A stretch of DNA of 44,725 nucleotides from an uncultured Pseudomonadota bacterium (GCA_902826775.1 CADEHE010000018.1:1-44725); one strand, 5' to 3'. Counted from the first letter of the stretch, positions 24,790 to 34,558 are shown. A program made the numbers and translations. The notes: generated by a model from the sequence alone, not told the origin.

Positions 24790-25866
24790 TTACTTCACTT
24801 TCGCGGCTTTAATCGCGGTCCACACGCGGCTGCGCTCGCGGCGGGACTTGGCGTCCACGTCTTTCGATTGCTCGAGCTTCTTGAGCAATTCCTGATCGGG
24901 GAAAATACCTTTATTCGCTTTGATATCGGGTTTGATGAACTCCTGTGCCGCGCTGTTGGGATTGCCGGAGCCAATCAAATTGGTCAACTCGGAGGAGTTC
25001 TTACCATCGAGCATGAAATTGATGAACTTGTGGGCTAAATCCGGCCGTGGTGCGGCTTTATGAATGACCATATTGTCGAGCGCGAACACTGCACCTTCCT
25101 TAGGCACGTTGGCGCCAATGGAAAACGCGCGCTTGTTGCTCTTCGCATCCAAATTGGCTTGGAACATGTCATTGGAATAGCCGTGAACCAACCATAGATT
25201 GCCGGCGGCTAAACCCGGGATGTAGCTGGTGTTGTTGAATGCGGCCCAGTAGGGCTTGGCTTTGAGAATAACTTCTTTTGCCTTGGCCAGCTTGGCCGGG
25301 TCGGTGTCGTTGATCGAATAGCCGAGGTACTTGTAAGCGGCAGCGAATAGTTCCGTGGGTGAATCGAGCACGGTGATTTTGCCCTTAACTTTGGCGAGAT
25401 TGGCCGGATCGAAGATCGCCGCCCAACTATCGGTTGGATAGTTCAGCTCTTTCATCTTCTGTTCGTTAAAGCCGATCAGCGTGACCGTGTAGGCGTAGGG
25501 CACCGAATACTGATTGTTCGGGTCGAACGCCAAGTTCAGGTATGCGGGGTTGATGTTCTTCAGGTTCGGGACTTGCGCGTGGTCGATCTTCAGCAGTTGC
25601 TTTTGCTTGATGAGCGTTTCCACCGCGTTCTGTGTGGGCACCAGGATGTCATAGCCTTTGGCGCCCGCGGCGAGTTTGGCGAGCAACTCGTCGTTGTCGC
25701 CGTAGGTGTCGTAGACCACCTTGCATTTGCAGAACTGCTTGAAGCGCTCCATTGTCTCGGGCGCGATGTAATTGTTCCAGTTGTAGATGTGCAGAACATC
25801 TTCGGCGTTGCTCGAATTAGCGAACCCCCCCGCCACCAGCAACAACGCCCACAGCAGTTTCTTCAT
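24790..25866 (-). CDS. potD: Polyamine ABC transporter periplasmic binding protein
   Basis: Encodes 358 aa from ATG 25866, preceded by GGAG and starting a signal peptide (MKKLLWALLLVAGGFANSSN). The frame stays open far upstream, but that part is a shadow of the permease gene. The mature start VLHIYNWNNYIAPETMERF is typical of PotD/PotF, with YDTYGDNDELLAKL and FDPNNQYSVPYAY in the ligand lobe. It should deliver spermidine or putrescine to the PotBC permease. The D or F label is uncertain. Confidence 0.93.
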   Translation of the reverse strand: MKKLLWALLLVAGGFANSSNAEDVLHIYNWNNYIAPETMERFKQFCKCKVVYDTYGDNDELLAKLAAGAKGYDILVPTQNAVETLIKQKQLLKIDHAQVPNLKNINPAYLNLAFDPNNQYSVPYAYTVTLIGFNEQKMKELNYPTDSWAAIFDPANLAKVKGKITVLDSPTELFAAAYKYLGYSINDTDPAKLAKAKEVILKAKPYWAAFNNTSYIPGLAAGNLWLVHGYSNDMFQANLDAKSNKRAFSIGANVPKEGAVFALDNMVIHKAAPRPDLAHKFINFMLDGKNSSELTNLIGSGNPNSAAQEFIKPDIKANKGIFPDQELLKKLEQSKDVDAKSRRERSRVWTAIKAAKVK

Positions 25867-25913
25867 TCGGTTCTCCGTCGTCAAATTGATCCACCGCGCG
25901 CGGACGGTGCAGT

Positions 25914-26717
25914 TTACTTGGCCTGTAACGCGCTTGGTGCGATTTTGTTGGCAATGATAATCAAAATAAGCGTCAGCAACATGAGCAGTGTCGACACGGC
26001 GTTGACTTCCGGTGTCACGACCACCTTGATCATCGAATAAATCTGCAGCGGCAGCGTGGCGGCATCTGGGCCGGAAGTAAAGAAAGTGATAACAAAATCG
26101 TCGATCGACAAAGTGAAAGCCATCAAGGCGCCGGCGATGATGCCGGGCATGATGAGCGGCAGGGTAACCATGCGGAACGCCTGCCACGGCGTCGCGCCCA
26201 AGTCGCGCGCGGCCTCGGTAAGGCTTTCGTCCATGCCTTGCAAGCGTGAGCGCACCACGATGGCTACGAACGAAATGCAAAACGCCACATGCGACAGAAT
26301 GATCGACACCATGCCAAGCGTCAAGTTGATGGCGTTGAAGAACAGCACCAAGCTGACCGCTTGCAAGATTTCCGGAATAGCCACCGGCGCCAGCACCAGT
26401 ACCGGCAGCAAGCGCAGTTTGTAGCGGTGCAGCGCCAGCCCGGCCAGCGTGCCCAAGACGGTTGCGATCGCGGCAGCGGCCACGCCGATGATGAGCGAGT
26501 TGAGCGTCGCGTTGAGCAACGTTTCGTTGTGCAGCAGCTTGTTGTACCAGTCGAGCGTGAAGCCGCCCCATTCGCCGCTTTGCACGCGCGAGGCGTTAAA
26601 GGAGTAAACGATTACCACTATGAGCGGGATGTATAGGAACAGGTAGACCGCCAGCGACAAGCCGAGCAAGGGGCGCGAAACGCGCGTAGCGGAGTTGCTT
26701 CGCGTTGCCCCGGCCAT
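25914..26717 (-). CDS. potC: Polyamine ABC transporter permease, PotC type
   Basis: Encodes 267 aa from ATG 26717, four bases after the potB stop; the ATG at 26768 inside potB would add 17 residues. It has about six membrane segments, beginning LSLAVYLFLYIPLIVVIVYSF. The EAA loop that contacts the ATPase reads LTEAARDLGATPWQAFRMVT. FTLSIDDFVITFF is the conserved PotC signature. It forms the channel with PotB. Confidence 0.93.
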   Translation of the reverse strand: MAGATRSNSATRVSRPLLGLSLAVYLFLYIPLIVVIVYSFNASRVQSGEWGGFTLDWYNKLLHNETLLNATLNSLIIGVAAAAIATVLGTLAGLALHRYKLRLLPVLVLAPVAIPEILQAVSLVLFFNAINLTLGMVSIILSHVAFCISFVAIVVRSRLQGMDESLTEAARDLGATPWQAFRMVTLPLIMPGIIAGALMAFTLSIDDFVITFFTSGPDAATLPLQIYSMIKVVVTPEVNAVSTLLMLLTLILIIIANKIAPSALQAK

Positions 26718-26721
26718 CGCG

Positions 26722-27636
26722 TCAATCGGCTTGTTGCTGGTAGCGTTTACCGGCCCAAGCGGCGGCAAGCGCCGCCAGCAGCGCCACGGCCATCAGCACA
26801 AAGGACAGCGCCGCGCCGAACGGCCAGTCGCGCGCTTCGCGGAACTGCTCCTTAATCACGTTGCCGATCATGATGGCATCGGTGCCGCCGAGCAGATCCG
26901 GGACGGCGAACGCGCCCAGTGCCGGGATGAATACCAGCGCGGCGCCCGCATAAACGCCCGGCAGCGACAGCGGAAAGGTGACTTTCCAGAAACGCTGCCA
27001 GGCGTTGGCACCCAAGTCTTGCGCGGCATCGAGCAGCGTCGGATCGTGCTTTTCCAGGTTTGCGTACAGCGGCAAGATCATGAACGGCAAGTGCACGTAG
27101 ACCAGCCCTACAATCACGGCGAACGGGCTGAATAGCAGCGACACCGGTTCCATTCCCACTGCGCCAAGCGCGGCGTTCACCCCTTTCGCCAGCGCCGCTT
27201 GTGGCCCGAGAATAATCATCCAAGCGTAAATTCGAATCAGGAAATTGCTCCAAAACGGCAATATCACCAGCAGCAGCAACAAGTCGCGGTACTTCTTGTT
27301 GCTGCGCGCGATCATCATCGAAAGCGGATATGCCAGCACCAAGCACAGCACTGTTGTGACGATTGCGTACCACAGCGACTTCAAGAACAACTGCAGGTAG
27401 ATGGTCTCGGAAACGGCGCGCTGGTAGTTCTCTAGCGTGATATCGAGACGAGTATGTCCCTGATCTTCAATAAGGATCGGACTGAGACCGCCGAACTCGC
27501 CTGGGTATTGGATCGAGGCCAGCACCATGATGAGTGTCGGCACCAGAAAAAACAGCACCAGATAGAGCGTCGGTGGTGCTGTGACTGGCCAACGCGCCAT
27601 GCGCGCGCGCAATCCGGCTGCCGGCTGGTTAGCCAT
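26722..27636 (-). CDS. potB: Polyamine ABC transporter permease, PotB type
   Basis: Encodes 304 aa. It has six predicted membrane segments, starting LYLVLFFLVPTLIMVLASI. The periplasmic segment between the first two is followed by the conserved LAYPLSMMIA and ILPFWSNFLIRIYAWMIIL. The EAA loop reads LLDAAQDLGANAWQRFWKVT. Its ATG overlaps the potA stop by eight bases, a sign of translational coupling. Confidence 0.94.
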   Translation of the reverse strand: MANQPAAGLRARMARWPVTAPPTLYLVLFFLVPTLIMVLASIQYPGEFGGLSPILIEDQGHTRLDITLENYQRAVSETIYLQLFLKSLWYAIVTTVLCLVLAYPLSMMIARSNKKYRDLLLLLVILPFWSNFLIRIYAWMIILGPQAALAKGVNAALGAVGMEPVSLLFSPFAVIVGLVYVHLPFMILPLYANLEKHDPTLLDAAQDLGANAWQRFWKVTFPLSLPGVYAGAALVFIPALGAFAVPDLLGGTDAIMIGNVIKEQFREARDWPFGAALSFVLMAVALLAALAAAWAGKRYQQQAD

Positions 27637-28726
27637 CGATGAAATGCCCGGCGTCGACGCGCCAGGCGATCTTGACCGGATCGCCTACTTCAAAGAAGCG
27701 CGTGCGCCCGGAGGCGGCATTCGGCAGCATCGCCTCGATGCGTGCGCCTTGATCGAGATTGACGATATAAATCGTCACATCGCCCAGATAGAGAAAATCG
27801 TGCACCTTGCCGGCCGCACTGTTTTCTTCCGGCAGCGGTGCAAGATCCGCTGCGATGCGCAGTTTTTCCGGACGCAGCGTCAAGCAGCCGCGTTGACCGG
27901 GTTGCGGCATGGCCTTGGTCGTGGTGTTGGGAATGGCGCGTGCTGTGCCGATGCCGTCGAGATCGAGCACAAAGTCGCGCTCGCCCGCTGAGGTAACCGT
28001 GCCTTCCCACAAATTGCAGGTGCCGATAAAGTCCGCGACGAAGCGGTTCTTGGGAAAGCCGTAGACCTTAGAGGGCTCATCCAACTGCTCGATGATGCCG
28101 TGATTCATCACCGCGATGCGATGCGACAGCGCCAGCGCTTCGCCTTGATCGTGCGTGACGTAGATAAAGGTCACGCCCACTTCGCGTTGCAACTCGATGA
28201 GTTCGAGCTGCATTTGCTCCTTGAGCTTGGCGTCCAATGCGGCGAGCGGCTCATCCAGCAGCAGCAGCTTCGGCCGGTTGACCAGCGCGCGCGCCAGCGC
28301 CACGCGCTGACGCTGGCCGCCGGAGAGTTCATGCGGATAACGCTTGCCTTTGTCCGCCAGCCGGACGTCCTCGAGCGCTTCGGCTACGCGCGGCTTGATT
28401 TGATCGTCGGCGGTCTTCGCCATGCGCAGGGGGAAGGCGATGTTCTGCTCCACTGTCATGTGCGGGAACAGGGCGTAGCTCTGAAACACTGTGTGCACGT
28501 TGCGCGCTTCCGGCGGCGTGCCTTCGAGGTTCTTGCCTTCCAACACGATCTGGCCGGTATCGGGCTGATCGAAGCCGGCGATCATGCGCAACAGCGTGGT
28601 TTTGCCGCACCCGGACGGGCCGACCAAAGTGAAAAATTCGCCTGCCCCGACCTCTAAGCTGACGTTGTCCACGGCGAGAAAATCGCCGAAGCGGCGTGAG
28701 ACGTTGCGGATTTCGAGCAAGGCCAT
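27629..28726 (-). CDS. potA: Polyamine ABC transporter ATPase PotA
   Basis: Encodes 365 aa from ATG 28726, the conserved MALLEIRNVSRRFG start; the frame extends 36 codons upstream without support. Motifs are Walker A GPSGCGKTT (36-44), Q-loop VFQSYALFPHM, signature LSGGQRQRVALARAL, Walker B LLLLDEPLAALD and H-loop VTHDQGEAL. A TOBE-type C-terminal regulatory domain follows (LTLRPEKLRIA, GARIEAMLPN). It energises PotBC. A TATACT (28763-28768, reverse strand) upstream may be a -10, without a clear -35. Confidence 0.95.
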   Translation of the reverse strand: MALLEIRNVSRRFGDFLAVDNVSLEVGAGEFFTLVGPSGCGKTTLLRMIAGFDQPDTGQIVLEGKNLEGTPPEARNVHTVFQSYALFPHMTVEQNIAFPLRMAKTADDQIKPRVAEALEDVRLADKGKRYPHELSGGQRQRVALARALVNRPKLLLLDEPLAALDAKLKEQMQLELIELQREVGVTFIYVTHDQGEALALSHRIAVMNHGIIEQLDEPSKVYGFPKNRFVADFIGTCNLWEGTVTSAGERDFVLDLDGIGTARAIPNTTTKAMPQPGQRGCLTLRPEKLRIAADLAPLPEENSAAGKVHDFLYLGDVTIYIVNLDQGARIEAMLPNAASGRTRFFEVGDPVKIAWRVDAGHFIDG

Positions 28727-28875
28727 AGCGGCCGCCGAGTGCTCCGAAGGGTAAAACGCGGCAGTATAAGAAAATTCGCGGCAAAAGTCCCGAGGCCGAC
28801 CCTGCTTGCCGGCAGAAAACCACATGGCGCGCACTATTGCGGAGCATGCTCGGCGTCAGGACGGCCCCGACCGCC

Positions 28876-30696
28876 TCAATCCGTCTTGCGCTGCTCCAGA
28901 GCCTGCCAGCGCTCCAATAGACTAAGCAATTCCTCCTCGATCGCCGCAAAGCGGGTTTGCAACTGGGCGGCCTGAGCATGTTGCGTGCGGTAGAACTCGG
29001 GGTCAGCGAGCCGGGCGCTGATCGCTGCTTGCTCCTGTTCCAGCGCCGCGATCTGGGCGGGCACGGCTTCGAGCTCGCGTGTTTCCTTATAGGAAAGCTT
29101 CTTGGCGGTAGAGCGCACTTCGGCCCTGGCGGGCGCTGACGGCGCCTTGGCTGGAGCGGGCGCAGTTTTCACGGGCGCGTGTTGCGCTTGCATGCGCTGC
29201 CAATCCGCGTAGCCTCCAACAGTCTCGATCAAGCGGCCATCGCCGACAAAGCCAATGATTTGCGTGACCACGTTATCGAGAAACTCTCGATCATGGCTAA
29301 CCAGCAGCACCGTGCCGGGGAAGTCTTGCAGCAATTGCTCAAGCAGATCGAGCGTTTCGATATCGAGGTCGTTGGTCGGTTCATCGAACACCAGCACGTT
29401 GGCCGCTTTGGTCAGTAGACGCGCCAGCAGCAGGCGGCTGCGTTCGCCGCCCGAGAGCGCTTTCACCTGAGCCCGCGCGCGTTCGGGCGTGAACAAAAAC
29501 TCGCTCAAGTAGCCGATGACGTGCTTGCGCTGACCGCCGATTTCGACGAACTCCGATCCAGGGCTTATCGTTTCAGCGAGCGTGCGGTCCTCGTCGAGCT
29601 CGGTGCGAAGTTGATCGAAGTAGGCGACGCTGAGCTTGGTGCCCAAGCGCACGGTGCCGGAAGTAGGCTGCAACTCACCCAGGATCAAGCGCAGCAGCGT
29701 GGTCTTGCCGACGCCGTTGGGGCCAACCAGCCCGACCCGGTCGCCGCGTATGATGCGGGTGGAGAAATTTTCGATGATGTTCTTGTCGGCGTAGCGAAAG
29801 CTGACGTCCGCCAGTTCGGCGACCAGTTCGCCCGAGCGTTCGCCGGCCCCGAGTTGAAATTTGACGTTGCCGATGCGCTCGCGCCGCGCTTGGCGATCGC
29901 GCCGCAGCGCCTCCAAGCGGCGCACACGGCCTTCGCTGCGCGTGCGGCGCGCCTCGACGCCTTTGCGGATCCAAGCTTCTTCCTGCGCCAAGAATTTGTC
30001 GAAGCGCTGCTGCTGCAGCTGTTCCGCGTGCAGCATGTCGCGCTTGCGCTCCATGTAAGCGGCGAAGCTGCCGGGAAAGAGCGTCAAGCGGCCGCGGTCT
30101 AACTCCGCGATGCGGTTGACCGTCTTGTCTAGGAAACGCCGGTCATGCGACACCACCAGCACACTGCCGCGATAGTTCTGCAGCAGCGATTCGAGCCATT
30201 CGATGGCGGCGAGATCGAGATGATTAGTGGGCTCGTCCAGTAACAAGATGTCCGGCTGCGCGACCAGGGCGCACGCCAGTGCCACGCGCCGGCGCAAGCC
30301 GCCCGAGAGCGTGCCCACCAGCGGCTCCGGCGGCAACTGCATCTGCGTCAAGGTAATCTGCGCCTCGCGCCGCGCGTGCCAATTCTGATCGTGATCGCCA
30401 TCGCCTGCGTTAGGGCGCGCCAGCGCACTGCGCTCGACCGTTTCCGCTACCGTCAAACTGCCGTCGAGCGTGCTGTCTTGGGCCACGTAGCCCATGCGCG
30501 TTCCCGGCGCGCGCCGGATCGTGCCCTCGTCGAGGGCGAATTCGCCCGCAATCGCCTTCAGCAAGCTGCTCTTGCCGGTGCCGTTGCGCCCGATCAAGCC
30601 GATGCGCTCGCCTGCTTCGACGACGAGCTGCACGCCATCCAGCAAGGGCGCCATGCCAAAGGCAAGATGGGCGTTGTCGACTATCAGCAGAGGCAT
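28876..30696 (-). CDS. uup: ABC-F ATPase Uup
   Basis: Encodes 606 aa from ATG 30696 (MPLLIVDNAHLAFG); a GTG at 30735 would add 13 residues. Two ABC domains in one chain, without membrane segments, define ABC-F. The first has GRNGTGKSS, LSGGLRRRVAL and DEPTNHLD; the second has GPNGVGKTT, LSGGERSRLLL and DEPTNDLD. The linker contains the P-site tRNA interaction region (AYMERKRDMLHAEQLQ). The C-terminal 90 residues form the Uup-specific coiled coil (ELEAVPAQIAALEQEQAAIS). Uup acts on ribosomes and affects recombination and transposon excision. It is 149 bases upstream of potA on the same strand, possibly with a separate promoter. Confidence 0.94.
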   Translation of the reverse strand: MPLLIVDNAHLAFGMAPLLDGVQLVVEAGERIGLIGRNGTGKSSLLKAIAGEFALDEGTIRRAPGTRMGYVAQDSTLDGSLTVAETVERSALARPNAGDGDHDQNWHARREAQITLTQMQLPPEPLVGTLSGGLRRRVALACALVAQPDILLLDEPTNHLDLAAIEWLESLLQNYRGSVLVVSHDRRFLDKTVNRIAELDRGRLTLFPGSFAAYMERKRDMLHAEQLQQQRFDKFLAQEEAWIRKGVEARRTRSEGRVRRLEALRRDRQARRERIGNVKFQLGAGERSGELVAELADVSFRYADKNIIENFSTRIIRGDRVGLVGPNGVGKTTLLRLILGELQPTSGTVRLGTKLSVAYFDQLRTELDEDRTLAETISPGSEFVEIGGQRKHVIGYLSEFLFTPERARAQVKALSGGERSRLLLARLLTKAANVLVFDEPTNDLDIETLDLLEQLLQDFPGTVLLVSHDREFLDNVVTQIIGFVGDGRLIETVGGYADWQRMQAQHAPVKTAPAPAKAPSAPARAEVRSTAKKLSYKETRELEAVPAQIAALEQEQAAISARLADPEFYRTQHAQAAQLQTRFAAIEEELLSLLERWQALEQRKTD

Positions 30697-30815
30697 GCTC
30701 GAGGGGCGGTGGTCGGAAGGACGCATATGGTACACGCGGCCGACCCGTTACCCACCGCCCGCCGGATGTTAAGCTTGCGAGGTCGAAATCTGCGCTCTAG
30801 ACACTGCCCACGATT

Positions 30816-31472
30816 ATGGCGAAAGCAAGCACGCGAAGACTAAAGCGGGTTGTTTGCGCCGCATCTGCGGGTCTTTGTTTGGCTGCGTTTGCCGAGCCGG
30901 GAGGTTTCGGCGGCAGCGTCGTCGTCGAGTGGCTGGAACAGGCGGGGGCCCATCAGCGCATGAAGTTGCTGGAGGATTTCACCTTCGAGGACACTCGCGG
31001 CCGGCGCTGGGTAGCGCCAAAGAATCACGTCATCGACTCCGCTTCCATCCCGCCGGCGTTTCGTTCGCTCATTGGACCGCCGTTCGACGGCCCCTACCGC
31101 AAAGCCGCCGTGCTACACGACTACTACACCATGGCCAAAGCCGACGATTGGCGCGACGTGCGCCGTATGTTCTTCGACGCCAGCCGCGCCAGCGGCATCG
31201 CTGAGAGCGAGGCGAAAGTCATGTACATGGCCGTGTACGCCGAGGCGCAGCGCTGGGAGCCGCGGCCGTCGAGCTGCTTCGGTCATTGCCACGCCGGGCG
31301 CACTGAACTGGTATGGCGGCCGGTCGTGGCGGAGAACGATCTTCGTCCGATCGTGGAGTGGATCGACCGCGACGACCCGAGCCTGGATGAAATCGACGAA
31401 AGAGTCGATGCTGCCACGCGCAAGCCGGGGCCGCATCTATTTGCCCAAGGCCATGCTCCGACGGGACAGTAG
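30816..31472 (+). CDS. DUF1353 domain protein
   Basis: Encodes 218 aa. The core (about 50-150) carries the DUF1353 pattern: W(V/I)xPKNHVIDSASIPPAFRSLIGPPFDGPYRKAAVLHDYY, then DVRRMFFDASRASGIAE and KVMYMAVYAE. The N-terminus (VVCAASAGLCLAAFAEPGGFGG) may be a signal peptide. DUF1353 members are often phage-derived or secreted proteins with an HDYY motif, and their function is unknown. The conserved His/Asp cluster suggests a hydrolase. It diverges from uup and converges on the patatin gene, with nine bases between the stops. Confidence 0.82.
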   Translation: MAKASTRRLKRVVCAASAGLCLAAFAEPGGFGGSVVVEWLEQAGAHQRMKLLEDFTFEDTRGRRWVAPKNHVIDSASIPPAFRSLIGPPFDGPYRKAAVLHDYYTMAKADDWRDVRRMFFDASRASGIAESEAKVMYMAVYAEAQRWEPRPSSCFGHCHAGRTELVWRPVVAENDLRPIVEWIDRDDPSLDEIDERVDAATRKPGPHLFAQGHAPTGQ

Positions 31473-31481
31473 CCTGCCGAT

Positions 31482-32600
31482 TTAGCTGAGGAAGCGGCGC
31501 AACTCCTCGCCGACGGCGAGCGCATCTTTGTAACCCAAGTCAATCAGCGCGCGCGTGTAGGCGGGTTCGAACAGCAGGTAACTCACCAGCGCGCCGCCGC
31601 TCTTGTTTAGCGCGCCGATACCGCGCAGCAGCGAGCGCACGGTACGCGGCAGCGCGCGCACATGGCGCGCGGCGATATGATCGAGACGCTCGCTCGGCTC
31701 GATGACCATGATATCGATGGCGCGCAGTTGCACGTTGTTCTCGCGCAGCACGCCGTCCGGAATCATGCTCACCGTTTTGTTCACGCGGCGCATGCGTTCG
31801 ATATCCATTTCCAGACTGTCCAAGAAAATGCTCGACATGATATGCCCGCCGATCTGGGCCGGGCTGGGATAGCCGTCGCTAGCCGTGCGCGTTTGTTTGC
31901 TACGATTGGCAACGCCCACGACCAGCACGCGATCGGCGCCGAGATGAATCGCGGGGCTGACGGGCGCGACTTGGCGCAACGATCCATCGCCGAAATACTC
32001 GCGGTGGATCTTTACCGCCGGGAAACAAAACGGGATCGCGCTTGAAGCAAGCAAGTGATCGATGGTGATCTGGGCCTGCGCTCCGGCGCGCTGCGTGCGC
32101 GCCCAGCTTTCCGCCTCCGGCGCGCCTTGAAAAAAACTGATGCTCTCGCCGCTGGTGTAGCCGAATGCCGTCACACTGAGCGCGTAGAGCGCGCCGCTGT
32201 CGATCGCCTTCTGCAGCCGGTCGAGGTCGACGCGGGTGCTCAGCAGTTCGCGCAGCGGCGTGTTGTCCAGCAGCGCACGCGGATTCTGCCGCACCAACCA
32301 GCCGAACATCAGCGCGGACAGCCAGCGCGCCCCGCTTGCGGCGATACCCATTGCATCGACGCGGTAAACCTGGTGCGCGCGGAAATTCGTCCAAACGTCC
32401 AACAACTCGGCGACGCCGGCGCTAAAGTTCTCCGCGTGGGTGGCCAGGGTCGCGGCGTTGATCGCCCCCGCCGAAGTGCCGCAGATGATGGGAAACGGGT
32501 TCACTTGCGGCCGGCCCAACAGCTCGCCCAAGGCGCGCAGCACGCCGATCTGATAGGCCGCACGCGCCCCGCCACCCATCAGCAGCAGCCCCGTCTTCAT
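31482..32600 (-). CDS. Patatin-like phospholipase
   Basis: Encodes 372 aa. It has the patatin Ser-Asp dyad and oxyanion loop: GGGARAAYQIGVL (residues 9-21), nucleophile S43 in ICGTSAGA, and D205 in GDGSL. There is no signal peptide or membrane segment, so it is a cytoplasmic or peripheral lipid acyl hydrolase, of the type found widely in Proteobacteria. It is divergent from the alpha/beta hydrolase gene, with about 157 bases between them. The physiological lipid is unknown. Confidence 0.92.
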   Translation of the reverse strand: MKTGLLLMGGGARAAYQIGVLRALGELLGRPQVNPFPIICGTSAGAINAATLATHAENFSAGVAELLDVWTNFRAHQVYRVDAMGIAASGARWLSALMFGWLVRQNPRALLDNTPLRELLSTRVDLDRLQKAIDSGALYALSVTAFGYTSGESISFFQGAPEAESWARTQRAGAQAQITIDHLLASSAIPFCFPAVKIHREYFGDGSLRQVAPVSPAIHLGADRVLVVGVANRSKQTRTASDGYPSPAQIGGHIMSSIFLDSLEMDIERMRRVNKTVSMIPDGVLRENNVQLRAIDIMVIEPSERLDHIAARHVRALPRTVRSLLRGIGALNKSGGALVSYLLFEPAYTRALIDLGYKDALAVGEELRRFLS

Positions 32601-32757
32601 CTATTGTTCTCGCCTCGCTGGTTAGGCTCCGGGCGTCAATGTTGCGCCTCGCCGAGCGCATGGTCAACGCCGCACGCTCGACGCCACACATCCGACTGAG
32701 CCGAGAGTCTCGGGCGTATTCAAGACAGGGCGCCAGCCGGCCGTTAACTCGAAAGCT

Positions 32758-33600
32758 ATGATGACGCGCACCCTGCAATGCCTTGGCCAGCACGGCTTTC
32801 ACACGCTCAACTACTACGAGTGGGGCGATGCAGGCAACGACGATGTCGTCATTTGCGCGCACGGCTTGACCCGCAACGGCCGTGATTTCGACCACTTGGC
32901 GCAAGCGCTCAGCGCGCGCTGTCGCGTGCTGTGCCCGGACATCGTCGGCCGCGGCCGCAGTGCGTGGCTGCCGCACAAAGAAGACTACGGCTATCAACAA
33001 TACTGCGCCGACATGGCGGCGCTGATCGCGCGTTCGGGTGCGCGCCGCATAAGTTGGGTCGGCACTTCAATGGGTGGCTTGATCGGCATGCTGTTGGCGG
33101 CGCAAGCAGGTTCGCCGATTCAGCGCTTCGTCATCAACGACATCGGTCCGTTCATTCCGAAAGCCTCGATCGAACGCATCGCCGGCTATGTGGGTCAAGC
33201 GGTGAGTTTTGCCGACTTGGCAAGTTTCGAACGCTACATCCGTGCGATCTCCGCGCCGTTCGGCAAGCTAACGGATGCCCAATGGCGGCACTTGGCTGAA
33301 ACCAATGGCAAGCGCCTGGACGATGGCAAGTGGACATCGATCTACGACCCGGGCATCGCGCTCGGCATGCGGCACGCCGCCGCGGCGGATGTCGACCTTT
33401 GGCCTTACTGGGATCAAGTGCGCTGCCCAACCCTGCTGCTGCGCGGTGCTGAATCGGACGTGTTGTCCCTGGGCACTGCGCGCGAAATGGGTAAGCGCGG
33501 CCCCTGTGCGGCATTGGTGGAGTTCGCGGCAGTCGGTCACGCGCCCGCGCTCATGGACAGCCAGCAGGTGGCAGTGGTCAAAGATTTCTTGCTTCAATAG
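32758..33600 (+). CDS. Alpha/beta-fold hydrolase
   Basis: Encodes 280 aa. The catalytic triad can be placed: nucleophile S104 in GTSMGG, an acidic residue in AESDVLS (about 233), and H261 in VGHAPALMD. The oxyanion region is AHGLTRNGRDF. PDIVGRGRSAWL and WPYWDQVRCPTLLLRG are also typical. The substrate cannot be told; relatives include esterases and ring-cleavage hydrolases. It starts at tandem ATGs (32758 and 32761). Confidence 0.9.
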   Translation: MMTRTLQCLGQHGFHTLNYYEWGDAGNDDVVICAHGLTRNGRDFDHLAQALSARCRVLCPDIVGRGRSAWLPHKEDYGYQQYCADMAALIARSGARRISWVGTSMGGLIGMLLAAQAGSPIQRFVINDIGPFIPKASIERIAGYVGQAVSFADLASFERYIRAISAPFGKLTDAQWRHLAETNGKRLDDGKWTSIYDPGIALGMRHAAAADVDLWPYWDQVRCPTLLLRGAESDVLSLGTAREMGKRGPCAALVEFAAVGHAPALMDSQQVAVVKDFLLQ

Positions 33601-33641
33601 CGGTGGCGAGCGACGCTCTGGCGCGTCCGCCGTACATTGCG

Positions 33642-34091
33642 TTACCGGGAGGCGCGCTCCCAAAAAACCCTGACCAAACGCATCTGCCCGCCGACCAGTG
33701 TCGGCGCCAACGCGCGCAGTTCCAGCTTGTTACCGTCGAGAACGATCTTGCGCTTGAAATCGTGGCCGATGCCGTTCGGTAGCAGCGCGACGCGCAGATG
33801 GTGTATCACCACGCCGTTCGCCTCGTCGACATCGAACGTACCGGCGTAGGAAAGGTAGCCGGCGGCGATGGTGGCAAGTTCGACTTGCGTGCCGCCCATT
33901 GCATCGGCCGAATCCAGGTTAGCGCGATGCTGGCGCATACAACACGCCGACACATGCCCGTCCGGCGTGTACATGATGTAGCCACCGGCATCGGGACCGA
34001 GCGGATGGATCACCGCGCCGTCAGCGCCCTCGGCGATGTAGCCGGTGAGGCGCCACGCCCCGAGCAGTTGCGCTGCTAACGAGTTCGCCAC
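33642..34091 (-). CDS. Lipocalin-like domain protein
   Basis: Encodes 149 aa with the lipocalin-like (PF13924-type) pattern: LLGAWRLTGYIAEG, GGYIMYTPDGHVSACCM, YAGTFDVDEANGVVIHH and LELRAL. Members are cytoplasmic beta barrels with no signal peptide, mostly of unknown role, often beside catabolic genes. It starts five bases after the cupin gene and is co-transcribed with it. Confidence 0.85.
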   Translation of the reverse strand: MANSLAAQLLGAWRLTGYIAEGADGAVIHPLGPDAGGYIMYTPDGHVSACCMRQHRANLDSADAMGGTQVELATIAAGYLSYAGTFDVDEANGVVIHHLRVALLPNGIGHDFKRKIVLDGNKLELRALAPTLVGGQMRLVRVFWERASR

Positions 34092-34096
34092 CGCGC

Positions 34097-34516
34097 TTAT
34101 GCGGTCGCCGCGGCAGGCATTTTGTTCAGCGCCACGGTTTGGTGCACTGCCGGCGAATAGATCTCGAGCATCTCGATGTCGTCCGAGCAGTCCAGCTCGT
34201 TATGCACGATGCCCGGCGGTTGCAGGAAGCAATCGCCCGCGTTGAAGGTGAACTCGCCTTGGCCTTCGTAGACAAACTTGATCCATCCCTTGAGCACGTA
34301 GACCATCTGAAAATCGCACAGATGGCGGTGCAGGCCAGTGGTGTGCAATGTGGCATGAGAGGCATCTTTCTTGATTCGAATCACATGGGCGCGGAACTGT
34401 CCATTGGTCGCTGCATTGATGCCGAGGTCACGATACTCAAGAAAATCGCGCAGACCGGGCGTGAAAACGGCGTCTTTGGCAAAGTTGGCGTTGAACTTAT
34501 GTGCGGGCGTACTCAT
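34097..34516 (-). CDS. Cupin domain protein
   Basis: Encodes 139 aa. The cupin metal site is suggested by HTTGLHRH and CDFQMVYVLKGWIKF in motif 1, and GDCFLQPPGIVHNELD in motif 2, where the His of VHNE is the last ligand. ATG 34516 has AAGGAG (34524-34529, reverse strand) seven bases upstream. The likely promoter is described separately. Cupins of this size are small binding proteins or dioxygenase-like enzymes. The ThDP enzyme upstream on the same strand may share the pathway. Confidence 0.88.
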   Translation of the reverse strand: MSTPAHKFNANFAKDAVFTPGLRDFLEYRDLGINAATNGQFRAHVIRIKKDASHATLHTTGLHRHLCDFQMVYVLKGWIKFVYEGQGEFTFNAGDCFLQPPGIVHNELDCSDDIEMLEIYSPAVHQTVALNKMPAAATA

Positions 34517-34558
34517 GGTCGGGCTCCTTAGCGCGGGTGGCGATCGAATAGCGGACAG

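Noticed and set aside
24790..26571. 593-residue fusion of a permease-like part and the polyamine-binding protein
   Set aside because: The first part is an out-of-frame shadow of potC with unlikely composition; the true start at 25866 has a ribosome-binding site and signal peptide.
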